From: Streptomyces smyrnaeus
GTDB lineage: Bacteria; Actinomycetota; Actinomycetes; Streptomycetales; Streptomycetaceae
Length of the DNA: 64,000 bases
Assembly: GCF_017676345.1 (NCBI RefSeq)
Contig: NZ_JAFFZM010000009.1
Span: 186,001-250,000, forward strand
Reading direction: 5' to 3'
Below the pieces are notes generated by a model. The model did not search any database. It was given only the letters and a program-made list of their open reading frames with translations, and was not told the origin of the DNA. Each line of letters begins with the position of its first letter. The first letter of the stretch is position 1. Of the stretch, positions 54,945 to 62,915 are shown one piece after another. The translations under genes were made by a program, and so were the position numbers.

Positions 54945-55632
54945 GCTTTCCCGATCACCCTAGATGAACGAGTCCGATGGCCGCGCCGGCCGCGACCTCG
55001 GTGCAGGCCGCCTGCTGGCCCGAGCGCGACTGCCCATGGCCGAGGCCGAGGAACAGCCTGTCGTGCGCGGCTCGCCCGGCCACGCACCGGTCGGCGCACG
55101 CGCTTCCCCTCATGTGCCCAGAGGAGGATCCCGCACGCTGGCCCCGGAGAAAATCTGTGATCGCGGAAGTAGACATGGGTAGGTGCTGGGGGTAGAGTCT
55201 TTCTCGTACTCGCAGAGATCAGAAGGGCGAGGCAGAGGACGAACTGCCTCGTATGCAGGTCGAGCAAGATGTGGACCGGCAGTCGAGCGGTGCGGCCGGA
55301 TGGTGAGGGCTCCACTGCTGGCTGCCGGGCCGGGCGACCCCAGGGGTCGCATGCAGTTCTGCAAGATCGAGCAAGTGCACAACAGATCAGAAAGAGAAGG
55401 AGGAGAGAGGCGCCATCAGGATCGCCCGAGCAGGCAGAGACCGCTCGGGTACCGCAGACCCCGGATTGGAAGGTGGTCCCCGGTCACGCAGCTGCGATCC
55501 CCGCAACCGTCCTCCTGGACGGTGGTGCGGAAAAAGGAAACCGGCGCATAGCCGGTGGATGGTGTTGATCCCCTCGGGGCCCTGGTGCTGTACGGCGCCA
55601 GGGCCCCTCGACACGTTTCCCGAGAGGTGCCA
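54945..55632. other. Leader and intergenic region upstream of the MerR gene
   Basis: 688 nt with no supported gene. It contains a hairpin CGAGGCAG (55228-55235)/CTGCCTCG (55244-55251), a smaller ACCGGC/GCCGGT hairpin near 55539-55555, and the strong hairpin 55576-55607. Several short frames are open, one with a ribosome-like GAAGGAGGAG at about 55395, but none leads to a recognisable protein. Confidence 0.45.
55576..55607 (+). terminator. Strong hairpin in the leader of the MerR gene
   Basis: GGGGCCCTGG (55576-55585) pairs perfectly with CCAGGGCCCC (55598-55607) across 12 nt. It ends 26 nt before the GTG start and just before the ribosome site, so it may attenuate transcription or hide the ribosome site rather than end an upstream gene, since none is near. 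Confidence 0.6.
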
Positions 55633-55980
55633 GTGGCCGCAGACAACCCTTCCACCCTGTCGAGCAACCTCGACGACGACGATTACCCCGCCTACACCAT
55701 GGGGCGGGCCGCCGAAATGCTCGGTACCACGCCCGCCTTTCTGCGGGCCATCGGTGAGGCGGGCCTGATCGTGCCGCTCCGCTCGGAGGGCGGGCACCGC
55801 CGCTTCTCCCGCTACCAACTGCGGCTCGCGGCCCGAGCCCGTGAACTGGTCGACCAGGGGACGCCCGTGGAGGCCGCCTGCCGCATCATCATCCTCGAAG
55901 ACCAGCTCGAAGAGGCCAAGCGCATCAACGAGCAGCTGCGCAGTGCGGAGGCGGACTCGGAGCCGAAAGCCGATGCCTGA
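55633..55980 (+). CDS. MerR-like helix-turn-helix regulator
   Basis: 115 residues. An acidic start (SNLDDDDYPAYTMGRAAEML) is followed by a MerR-type winged helix (TTPAFLRAIGEAGLIVPLRS, EGGHRRFSRYQLRLAAR), then a helical tail (ACRIIILEDQLEEAKRINEQ). The long coiled-coil and effector domain of full MerR proteins are absent. GTG 55633 has GAGAGG 6 nt upstream. It lies before a cold-shock protein gene on the same strand, an arrangement I recall from Streptomyces. Regulation may involve the hairpin at 55576-55607. Confidence 0.85.
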   Translation: MAADNPSTLSSNLDDDDYPAYTMGRAAEMLGTTPAFLRAIGEAGLIVPLRSEGGHRRFSRYQLRLAARARELVDQGTPVEAACRIIILEDQLEEAKRINEQLRSAEADSEPKADA

Positions 55981-56387
55981 CGGTCGCGCCCCGCTGTGCG
56001 ACGGGCCTGGCACAGGCGCGCTCCTGCCCGGCAGTCGACGCGCAGCTGTTCGTCCCGTGAGCACGCGCTGCTGGTGACCGGCGCTCGCCGTTCCGTTCGG
56101 CACCCGCCCGTGCAGCTAAATTTCATTTCGCCGTTACAGAAACACGAGTAATGCGCGCTGAGATATTCTGCCCCGGTGGATCCGAAGCGGGAAATCATCG
56201 CGCTCTCGGATTGCCCGTGCTACGGTTACGTCAGTTGCAGTTGTGGTTCCCCGAAACTTCAAGTGCTCCTTCCAGGACCCCTGGGAGGAGTCTTGTGTAT
56301 TTCGGTTCTTCCGGACGGGAGATCATCGCGGCAACTCCGATTCCTGCACAGTGCGGGCATCGGGTACCGCCCCGAAGGAGATGTATT
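55981..56387 (+). other. Long leader of the cold-shock gene
   Basis: 407 nt between the MerR gene and the TTG start of the cold-shock gene. From about 56100 the sequence becomes locally AT-richer (AAATTTCATTTCG), a likely promoter zone, leaving a leader of 200 nt or more with the hairpin 56266-56290. Long structured leaders are known for cold-shock genes. No small frame is convincing. Confidence 0.5.
56266..56290 (+). promoter_or_regulatory. Hairpin followed by T-rich run in the cold-shock leader
   Basis: CTCCTTCCAGG (56266-56276) pairs with CCTGGGAGGAG (56280-56290) across ACC; all 11 positions pair if one G-T is allowed. TCTTGTGTATTTCG follows. It could be an attenuator or cold-responsive structure for the downstream gene. 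The GGAGGAG arm could act as a ribosome-like site if released. Confidence 0.55.
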
Positions 56388-56591
56388 TTGGCTACTGGCA
56401 CCGTGAAGTGGTTCAACGCGGAAAAGGGCTTCGGCTTCATCGAGCAGGAGGGTGGCGGCGCTGACGTCTTCGCCCACTACTCGAACATCAACGCCACCGG
56501 CTTCCGTGAGCTGCTCGAAGGCCAGAAAGTAAACTTCGACGTCACGCAGGGCCAGAAGGGCCCGCAGGCGGAGAACATCGTTCCCGCCTGA
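56388..56591 (+). CDS. Cold-shock protein (CspA family)
   Basis: 67 residues, a single OB-fold domain: GTVKWFNAEKGFGFIEQE carries RNP1 (KGFGFI) and DVFAHYSNI is RNP2-like. It binds single-stranded RNA/DNA and helps unfold mRNA in the cold. Start: TTG 56388, with GAAGGAG at 56374-56380 at good spacing; no ATG or GTG is in frame at the right place. The rare start could moderate output. It has a long leader and a strong terminator after it. Confidence 0.95.
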   Translation: MATGTVKWFNAEKGFGFIEQEGGGADVFAHYSNINATGFRELLEGQKVNFDVTQGQKGPQAENIVPA

Positions 56592-56605
56592 CGCTGACGC
56601 ACAAG

Positions 56606-56644
56606 ACGAGCTGGGGTACGCACCTGCGTGCGACCCCAGCTCGT
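56606..56644 (+). terminator. Terminator of the cold-shock gene
   Basis: ACGAGCTGGGGT (56606-56617) pairs perfectly with ACCCCAGCTCGT (56633-56644), beginning 14 nt after the stop codon. A TTGCGTTGTG stretch follows. Confidence 0.85.
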
Positions 56645-56943
56645 TGCGTTGTGCCACGCTCGCCGCAGAGCATCGGCTGCCGCCTCCGCGACACGTGGAA
56701 CGGGCGGCAGTAGCAGCTCTCACGGCCCCCTCGCACCCGTGTATCGTCTGCGTTTTCCTGCAGGCGGTGTACCGGTGCTTTTTCATACCGACTCGATGGC
56801 CATTGCGGCCCGGTCCCGGTCGGCCCGGCTTTTTCTTCGGCTCGCTCTCGCGAATCCTCGTGCGCCGGTGTGACAAATCGAATCCGTCCGCACGTCTGCG
56901 AATCGACGCGCCCAATCCGGTCGGCGCCCCCGCGGAAGCCGGA

Positions 56944-56986
56944 CAGCCGGTGCGGGCACCGTCGCGAACGGCGCCCGCACCGGCTG
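56944..56986 (-). terminator. Terminator of the MMPL gene
   Basis: CAGCCGGTGCGGGC (56944-56957) pairs perfectly with GCCCGCACCGGCTG (56973-56986), starting 16 nt downstream of the minus-strand stop. 14 bp, loop 15 nt. Confidence 0.8.
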
Positions 56987-57002
56987 GTGCCGTGCGATGG
57001 CG

Positions 57003-59240
57003 TCAGGTGCGTACCAGTTCCCGCTCGTCGCCCGGGCCGGAGTCCGCGCCCCCGTCCTCGGCGCCGGTGTGCAGGCTCTCGCCCTCGACGTCGACATCGG
57101 GCAGGGCCCGGTCCAGCCACTTGGGCAGCCACCAGGCCCTCTTGCCCAGCAGGGCCAGGACCGCCGGGACGATCGCCATGCGGACGATGAACGCGTCGAA
57201 GAAGACCGCGGTAGCCAAACCGAAACCGATCATCTTCACCATCGACTCGCTGGAGCCGATGAAGCCGGCGAAGACGGCCATCATGATCACCGCCGCGGCC
57301 GTGACCACCCGCGCGCCGTGCTTGAAGCCCGTCACCACCGCCTGGGTCGGCTTCTCGCCGTGGACATGCGCCTCCCGCATCCGTGTCACGAGGAACACCT
57401 CGTAGTCCATGGCCAGGCCGAAGACCACTCCGACCATGAAGATCGGCATCATCGACATCACCGGGCCGGTCTCCTCGACGCCCAGCGGACCGGCCAGCCA
57501 GCCCCACTGGAAGACCGCGACGACCGCCCCCAGCGCGGCCAGCACGCTCAACAGGAAGCCCAAGGCCGCCTTCAGCGGGACCAGGATCGAGCGGAAGACC
57601 ACGATCAGCAGCAGGAACGCGAGCCCGACCACCAGGATCAGATACGGGACCAGCGCGTCGTTGAGCTTCTGGCTGACGTCGATGTTCATCGCGGTCGCGC
57701 CGGTGACCAGCACCTCGGCGCCGGTGTCGGCCTGCACCTCGGCCCCCGCGTCGCGGATGCCGTGGACCAGGCTCTCGGTCGCGGCCGACGACGGCTCGGA
57801 GTCGGGGATCACGGTGATGATCGCCGTGTCGCCGGCCCGGTTGTACTTCGCCGGGGTGACCGCCACGACGTCGTCCAGGCTCTTGATCCGGCCGGACACG
57901 GCGGTGACGGCGCCCCTGGGGTCGTCACTCGCCTCCGCGTCGACCGCGACGGTCAGCGGGCCGTTGAAGCCGGGGCCGAAGCCCTCCGAGAGCAGGTCGT
58001 AGGCGCGGCGCTGAGTCGTCGACGTCGGCTGCGAGCCGTCGTCGGGCAGGCCCAGCTCCAGCGAGGTGGTCGGGATCGCCGCGGCGCCGAGACCGACCAC
58101 ACCGAGCAGGAGGACGGCCACCGGGCGGCGTACCACGAAGCTTGCCCAGCGCGTGCCCGCGTTCGGCCTCGCTCCTTGGGCAGCCGCCTTCCTGGCGGCG
58201 CGGCCACCGCCGAGCAGCTTGCTCTTCTCGCCCGCGGGCTTCACCCTGCGGCCCGCGTAGCCGAGCAGGGCGGGGATCATCGTCAGGGCGATGAGGACCG
58301 CGATGGCGACCGTGCCGGCAGCCGCCACGCCCATCTTCGTCAGCATCGGAATGTTGACGACGGAGAGTCCGACCAGTGCGATCACCACCGTCAGCCCGGC
58401 GAAGACCACCGCCGAACCGGCGGTGCCGACGGCCCGGCCGACGGCCTCCTCACGCTCCCGGCCCTCGGCCAGTTCGGCGCGGTAGCGGGAGACGATGAAC
58501 AGGGCGTAGTCGATGCCGACGGCGAGCCCGATCATCATGGCCAGGGTGGAGGTCGTCGACCCCAGCTCCAGAGCGCTCGCCAGCGCGGTGATCGTGGCGA
58601 CACCGATGCCGACGCCGATGAGCGCGGTCAGCAGCGGCAGCCCGGCCGCGAGCAGCGAGCCGAAGGTGATGATCAGGACGACCGCGGCGATGGCGATACC
58701 GATGATCTCGGTCGCTCCCGTTTCCGGAGTCGTGGTCAGCGCGTCACCGCCGACCTCGACCGTCAGCCCGGTGTCGCGTGCGTCCTGTGCGGCTTCCTTC
58801 AACTCGTCCCGGGTGGAGTCCTGCAACTCCATACCGGAGGCCTGGTAGGAGACCGAGGCATAGGCGGTCCTACCGTCCCGGCTGACGCTCTTGGTCTCGT
58901 ACGGGTCGGCGACGGAAGCGACCTCGGAGCCGTCGGACAGCTCCTCGACGGTCTGCTGGACGGTCGCCCTGTTGTCGGGGTCGGTCATCTTCTCGCCCGC
59001 GGGCGCCTTGAAGACGACGCGTGCGGTCGCGCCGTCGGCGCTTGCGCCGGGGAAGCGTTCTTCCAGCAGGTCGAAGGCCTTCTGGGCCTCCGTGCCCGGT
59101 ATCGAGAACGAGGTGGAGCCCGCGGTGGGGGCACTGGCCGCGCCGGCACCCGCGAGCGCCAGCAGCGCCACCCAGAACAGGGCGACGATGTGCCGTCGCC
59201 GGAAGGCGAGGCGTCCGAGTTTGTAGAGGAACGTGGCCAC
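57003..59240 (-). CDS. MMPL-family membrane transporter
   Basis: 745 residues with 12 predicted membrane helices in two halves, each with a large outer domain after the first helix. Both halves carry the MMPL hallmark motif: GLAVGIDYALFIVSRYRAEL and FGLAMDYEVFLVTRMREAHV, where the Asp-Tyr pairs carry protons. These RND-like proteins export lipids or drugs using the proton gradient. ATG 59240 at the start of the family's conserved N-terminus. It lies 100 nt downstream of the TetR gene on the same strand, and both are probably repressed from the operators at 59964-60027. Confidence 0.95.
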   Translation of the reverse strand: MATFLYKLGRLAFRRRHIVALFWVALLALAGAGAASAPTAGSTSFSIPGTEAQKAFDLLEERFPGASADGATARVVFKAPAGEKMTDPDNRATVQQTVEELSDGSEVASVADPYETKSVSRDGRTAYASVSYQASGMELQDSTRDELKEAAQDARDTGLTVEVGGDALTTTPETGATEIIGIAIAAVVLIITFGSLLAAGLPLLTALIGVGIGVATITALASALELGSTTSTLAMMIGLAVGIDYALFIVSRYRAELAEGREREEAVGRAVGTAGSAVVFAGLTVVIALVGLSVVNIPMLTKMGVAAAGTVAIAVLIALTMIPALLGYAGRRVKPAGEKSKLLGGGRAARKAAAQGARPNAGTRWASFVVRRPVAVLLLGVVGLGAAAIPTTSLELGLPDDGSQPTSTTQRRAYDLLSEGFGPGFNGPLTVAVDAEASDDPRGAVTAVSGRIKSLDDVVAVTPAKYNRAGDTAIITVIPDSEPSSAATESLVHGIRDAGAEVQADTGAEVLVTGATAMNIDVSQKLNDALVPYLILVVGLAFLLLIVVFRSILVPLKAALGFLLSVLAALGAVVAVFQWGWLAGPLGVEETGPVMSMMPIFMVGVVFGLAMDYEVFLVTRMREAHVHGEKPTQAVVTGFKHGARVVTAAAVIMMAVFAGFIGSSESMVKMIGFGLATAVFFDAFIVRMAIVPAVLALLGKRAWWLPKWLDRALPDVDVEGESLHTGAEDGGADSGPGDERELVRT

Positions 59241-59340
59241 GAGGGCGTACTCCCGGTCAGTCGTGCGGTCTCAGGACAGGGGTGATCAGCCCGACGGCGT
59301 GAGCGGTGACGTCAGGTGGGAGGGCCGGCTCAGGGACTCG

Positions 59341-59940
59341 TCAGTGAGGCGGCAGGCCGAGGGCGGGGAGTACCACGGCGTCGATGTAGGAGGTGAGGAA
59401 CGTCTGCGTCGGTGGTTGGTCCTCGATCAGCGCCCGGGTTGCGAAGGCTCCGATCAGCATGTGCACCACGTAGTCCAGCGCGGGGTTGTCCGAGCGGACC
59501 TCGCCCCGGTCCACGGCGCGCCGCAGCACCCGGCGGAACTCCTCCATCTCGGGCTCGATCAGCAGTTCCTGAAAGGCCCGCAGAAGTTCCGGATTGTGGT
59601 GCACCGCCATGAACAGCCCCCGCATCAGTGCGGAGTTCTGCTCCATGGTGCAGTCGTCCTCCCGCGCCACGATGGCGTGGAAGTCGCCGCGCAGGGATCC
59701 GGTGTCGATGTCGCCGAGCCGTCCCGGCTTGCTGTGCCGGACGGCCGTCGCGACCAGTTGTGGCTTGCCGCCCCACTGGCGGTAGAGCGTCGCCTTGCTG
59801 GAGCGGGTGCGGGTGGCCACGGCGTCCATGGTGAGGGCGTCGTAGCCCACTTCGCGGAGCAGGTCGAGCACGGCCTCGTACAGCTCGGCCTCACGCTCCG
59901 GGGTGATACGACTGCGACGCGTCGCTGCGGCCTCGGCCAT
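59341..59940 (-). CDS. TetR-family repressor of the MMPL exporter
   Basis: 199 residues: TetR helix-turn-helix (MAEAAATRRSRITPEREAEL, MDAVATRTRSSKATLYRQWG) and a C-terminal domain of the TetR_C_11/16-type (PALDYVVHMLIGAFATRALI). I chose ATG 59940; the upstream frame is open but covers the operators. Two identical operators upstream point to tight autoregulation and control of the downstream transporter. Confidence 0.92.
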   Translation of the reverse strand: MAEAAATRRSRITPEREAELYEAVLDLLREVGYDALTMDAVATRTRSSKATLYRQWGGKPQLVATAVRHSKPGRLGDIDTGSLRGDFHAIVAREDDCTMEQNSALMRGLFMAVHHNPELLRAFQELLIEPEMEEFRRVLRRAVDRGEVRSDNPALDYVVHMLIGAFATRALIEDQPPTQTFLTSYIDAVVLPALGLPPH

Positions 59941-59963
59941 GCGTCCCTCTCCTTCCGGTCCGA

Positions 59964-60027
59964 ACGAAACGGTTTCGTACGCTACGAAGCGTAGCGCGAG
60001 CTCCCTGCGAAACGAAACGGTTTCGTT
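59964..60027. promoter_or_regulatory. Two operators for the TetR/MMPL operon
   Basis: ACGAAAC-G-GTTTCGT occurs at 59964-59978 and, extended by one base each side (AACGAAAC-G-GTTTCGTT), at 60011-60027. Centres are 48 nt apart. Between them is another inverted repeat TACGCT-ACGA-AGCGTA (59978-59993), possibly part of the promoter or a second protein's site. Confidence 0.85.
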
Positions 60028-60236
60028 CGTGTGCTGGCTCACAGCGGCCCGCGCCGGACCGGACACTGCCGACGCACCGGCGGTGAGCACGAGGGGAGCC
60101 GGCCAGGGGCGAAGAAGTTCGGCTGCTGTTCCTCTTCCGTACAGGCTTCCGCACACGTCGACTGGCAAGATTCCGGCGTCTGCTCGCCAGTGATCGGCGA
60201 GGTAGCGCGGAATTCCTCGTACTCACAGGGCTGGGC

Positions 60237-61376
60237 ATGTCCACTGAAGAAGTTTCCGTGAGCCCGACGGCTCCGACAGCTCCGACGGCTCCGAAGCCCC
60301 CGGTTCCCGGGCCCCGGTCGAGCTCCGAGAACAGCGGAGCCGGGCGCGGAGAGCCGGCCCGACCAGGGCACCGGTTCGACATCGACCTGCTGCGCGTCAT
60401 CTGCGCCTGCTCGGTCATCATCGGCCACGTCGGCGGCGAGTGCATGGCGGCGGTCGACAAGAGCGCGCAGAACGGCCGGGCGGTCTACTGGACGGGCCTG
60501 TTCCTCGACTCGGTGACCAGCTGGGCCGTCCCCATGTACTTCGCGATCGCCGGCTGGGCGGTACTGGTGGGAGCGCCGCCGCGCAACGGGAGGACGCTGC
60601 GCACGCGTTCGCTGCGCATGATCATCCCGGTGGGCATCTGGTCGGCGGTCTACCTCGCCTGGGGCCGGTGGCGGGACACCAATGACGCACCGACGTCGAA
60701 GCTGGCGCTGGACGCCGCCTTCGGCACCGTCCAGCCCGCCTTCCACCTGTGGTACTTCTACGCCCATGTCCCGCTGATCCTGATGCTGGGCTTCGTGATG
60801 CTGCTGAAGGCGGGCAAGCGTCCCTGGGGCGTGGTCGCGGCGCTCGTGGTGATCGCAGCAGGACCGACGGCCTTCGGTGACCTGGCGGAGCTCACCGGCT
60901 GGGACGTGCCGCGCTTCGGCTGGCAGACCGGGACCTACTCGCTGGTCTACGCGGTGATCGGCGCGCTGCTGCTCAGCCTGCCTGCCACCGCGCGTCGCCA
61001 CCGGGGCTGGTGGCTGGCGGGCGCGCTGGTGGCGCTGGCCGCTGTGCTGTGGTCGCAGGACCGGATCCACTTCGTCATCCCCAACGCCAGCATCCTCGTG
61101 GCAGCCCTCAGCGTCTGCGTGCTGTTCGCCGCCAACGGGGTGCGGATTCCGGAGCGGGTGCGACCGGCGCTGGGCAAGCTGACGGACGCGGGGCTGGGCG
61201 CCTTCATGTTCCATGTGCTCCTGCTGAAGACGCTCGCGCCGTCGTTCATCTCCGCGGAGCACGGCTGGCTGGGTGCGGCGGGGGCCGTGGCCGCCCTGGC
61301 CGTCCTCACAGTGGTCCCGTCCTTCGCCGTGAGCATGCTGTGGGGCCGGCTGAAGCTGCGGCGCTTCCTGGGCTAG
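60237..61376 (+). CDS. Membrane acyltransferase (acyltransferase 3 family)
   Basis: 379 residues. A Pro/Thr-rich cytoplasmic N-terminus (TAPTAPTAPKPPVPGP) precedes ten hydrophobic helices. The first helix region reads FDIDLLRVICACSVIIGHVG, with the conserved catalytic-type His of the acyltransferase 3 family, and MYFAIAGWAVLVG follows. It probably adds an acetyl or other acyl group to a surface sugar. ATG 60237. It is divergent from the TetR gene and converges with the polysialyltransferase-like gene; the next genes are glycan enzymes, which fits the role. Confidence 0.87.
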   Translation: MSTEEVSVSPTAPTAPTAPKPPVPGPRSSSENSGAGRGEPARPGHRFDIDLLRVICACSVIIGHVGGECMAAVDKSAQNGRAVYWTGLFLDSVTSWAVPMYFAIAGWAVLVGAPPRNGRTLRTRSLRMIIPVGIWSAVYLAWGRWRDTNDAPTSKLALDAAFGTVQPAFHLWYFYAHVPLILMLGFVMLLKAGKRPWGVVAALVVIAAGPTAFGDLAELTGWDVPRFGWQTGTYSLVYAVIGALLLSLPATARRHRGWWLAGALVALAAVLWSQDRIHFVIPNASILVAALSVCVLFAANGVRIPERVRPALGKLTDAGLGAFMFHVLLLKTLAPSFISAEHGWLGAAGAVAALAVLTVVPSFAVSMLWGRLKLRRFLG

Positions 61377-61434
61377 AGCCGGCTGAACGCTCCCTGGGAC
61401 ACTGTCAGGTGGACACGGCCGTGGGGAACGAGAA

Positions 61435-61472
61435 GCGGGCCGGTGCCGAAGAGTCCTCCGGCACCGGCCCGC
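61435..61472. terminator. Bidirectional terminator between convergent genes
   Basis: GCGGGCCGGTGCCG (61435-61448) pairs perfectly over 14 bp with CGGCACCGGCCCGC (61459-61472), loop 10 nt. It lies between the acyltransferase and the polysialyltransferase-like gene ends. Confidence 0.85.
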
Positions 61473-61482
61473 CCACTGTCCG

Positions 61483-62913
61483 TCACCCCGCTTGCCGCAG
61501 TGCGCGCTGTGCCGCGCGGATCCGGCGCGCCGCCCAGCGCGCCGACGGGCTGGTACGCAGCAGCCGGGCGCGGACCGAAGTGCCGCCGCCCGGCAGCGCC
61601 AGCGCGGTCAGCCGGCGGCGCTTGAAGTAGCGGGCGGTGGCCTCGCCCAGGTGCGCGTCGAGCCACTGGACGGCGTCCTCACGCAGCAGCGGATGGAGCT
61701 TCGCCTGCATGCAGTAGCCCACCGTCCGCACCAGCGCCGCCAGTTCGTCGACCTGCCGCGGGGCCGTGGGGGTGTGCTCGGCGACGGCCTCCAGGTCCGG
61801 CACGGCGAAGTCGACGATGGTCACCGGCACCCGGTTGCTGTTCTGGTACGGCGTCAGCCGGTCCAGCAGGGATTCCGTGCCGACCTTGGCGATCGGGATG
61901 TCGTAGTAGGCCGCCGCGGTCAGCAGCGCGGTGGAGAAGCAGCCCACGACCAGGGTCGGACGGCAGCGGTCGTACACGGCTTCGGCCAGCACCGGGCCCT
62001 GCAAGATGTGCAGCCGCACTCCTTCCTGGGCGGCGGCCTTCTCCAGCACCTGGGAGTAGCGTGCGGGGGCGGTGGGGTGCGGCTTGAACACCACACACTC
62101 GTGGCCCGCCGCAGCCGCACCCCGCAGCATGTGCGCGTGCAGCTCTTCCTCCTCCTCGGGGGTGAGGATGTTCAGCGCGGCGAGATACTGCCCCAGCAGT
62201 ACGGCGGTCGGGCGGTCCGCGGCGACCCGAGCCAGCTCCGGCTCCCCGGCGGCGGCCTCGCCCAGCTCGCCGAGCACCTTCACAAAGGCGTCGCTGGGCA
62301 CGATCTCGGGTTCTACGGTGTGCTCGGCGAGCAGCAGTGGGCGCAACCCGGGCACCAGATCGAGATGCAGCAGCCGCTGGATCCGGCAGCCCAGCCACTG
62401 GGGCAGCCGCTCCCTGGTGGGCCCGTAGCTCATCAGGCCGTCCGCGTAGACGTGGATGGCACTGCCGCTGAAGATCGTGGCCAGCGCCCTGGCGGGGCTG
62501 ACATGCACCGACTCCACGACCAGTTCCACCGGTGCGCTGCCCAGCTGCCAGGCGTTGCGGAACATCCGCTCCCACATGGGTGACTCGTCGCGCAACGGCG
62601 CCCAGGTGCTGGGGTGGTAGGGGCGGATGGCCTCGTTCCAGTCGATGATCTCGTCGAAGCGTTGGGCGAGGGTGGCGAAGCCGTTCATGGTGACGAGGCG
62701 GGTCGCGGCCTCCGGTGTCGCGGCGTTGTTGGACACCAGCAGGATTCTGCGGGCCGCGCCGGGCGGACCGAACTGCCCCGCGTCCAAGGAGGCGGCCAGG
62801 GTCGCCACCCCGTAGAGCGTGGAGACCTCGAAGATCTGAACGGGCTCGGCGGATGCGGGGCGGGCGGACAGGGGCGTGGGAGACGGCTGAGGGGTGCGAC
62901 GGGACTCGGACAT
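61483..62913 (-). CDS. Polysialyltransferase-like protein
   Basis: 476 residues. A GT-B-like fold related to bacterial alpha-2,8-polysialyltransferases: PVQIFEVSTLYGVATLAASL at the start, HVYADGLMSYGPTRERLPQW in the middle, CVVFKPHPTAPARYSQVLEK and VVGCFSTALLTAAAYYDIPI in the donor domain (the HP and SxA-type motifs of the family). It would transfer a sialic-acid-like nonulosonate. ATG 62913 was chosen because the conserved part starts after it; the frame stays open upstream through the next gene but only as a shadow. It follows the GT2 gene by 2 nt. Confidence 0.8.
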   Translation of the reverse strand: MSESRRTPQPSPTPLSARPASAEPVQIFEVSTLYGVATLAASLDAGQFGPPGAARRILLVSNNAATPEAATRLVTMNGFATLAQRFDEIIDWNEAIRPYHPSTWAPLRDESPMWERMFRNAWQLGSAPVELVVESVHVSPARALATIFSGSAIHVYADGLMSYGPTRERLPQWLGCRIQRLLHLDLVPGLRPLLLAEHTVEPEIVPSDAFVKVLGELGEAAAGEPELARVAADRPTAVLLGQYLAALNILTPEEEEELHAHMLRGAAAAGHECVVFKPHPTAPARYSQVLEKAAAQEGVRLHILQGPVLAEAVYDRCRPTLVVGCFSTALLTAAAYYDIPIAKVGTESLLDRLTPYQNSNRVPVTIVDFAVPDLEAVAEHTPTAPRQVDELAALVRTVGYCMQAKLHPLLREDAVQWLDAHLGEATARYFKRRRLTALALPGGGTSVRARLLRTSPSARWAARRIRAAQRALRQAG

Positions 62914-62915
62914 GG

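Larger units (their letters stand above)
56592..57002. other. Intergenic region with two terminators
   Basis: 411 nt. Terminators at both ends (56606-56644 and 56944-56986) mark the limits of the converging cold-shock and MMPL genes. The sequence between includes a T-rich stretch around 56755-56840; I see no gene. Confidence 0.6.

Noticed and set aside
55183..55551. A possible 122-residue protein with a GAAGGAGGAG stretch nearby.
   Set aside because: Arg/Ser-rich composition, no family resemblance, and it lies in the structured leader zone of the MerR gene.
56997..59285. A 762-codon open frame opposite the MMPL transporter.
   Set aside because: The minus strand has a complete 12-helix transporter with both hallmark motifs; the plus frame is rich in Asp/His/Arg repeats typical of shadow translation.
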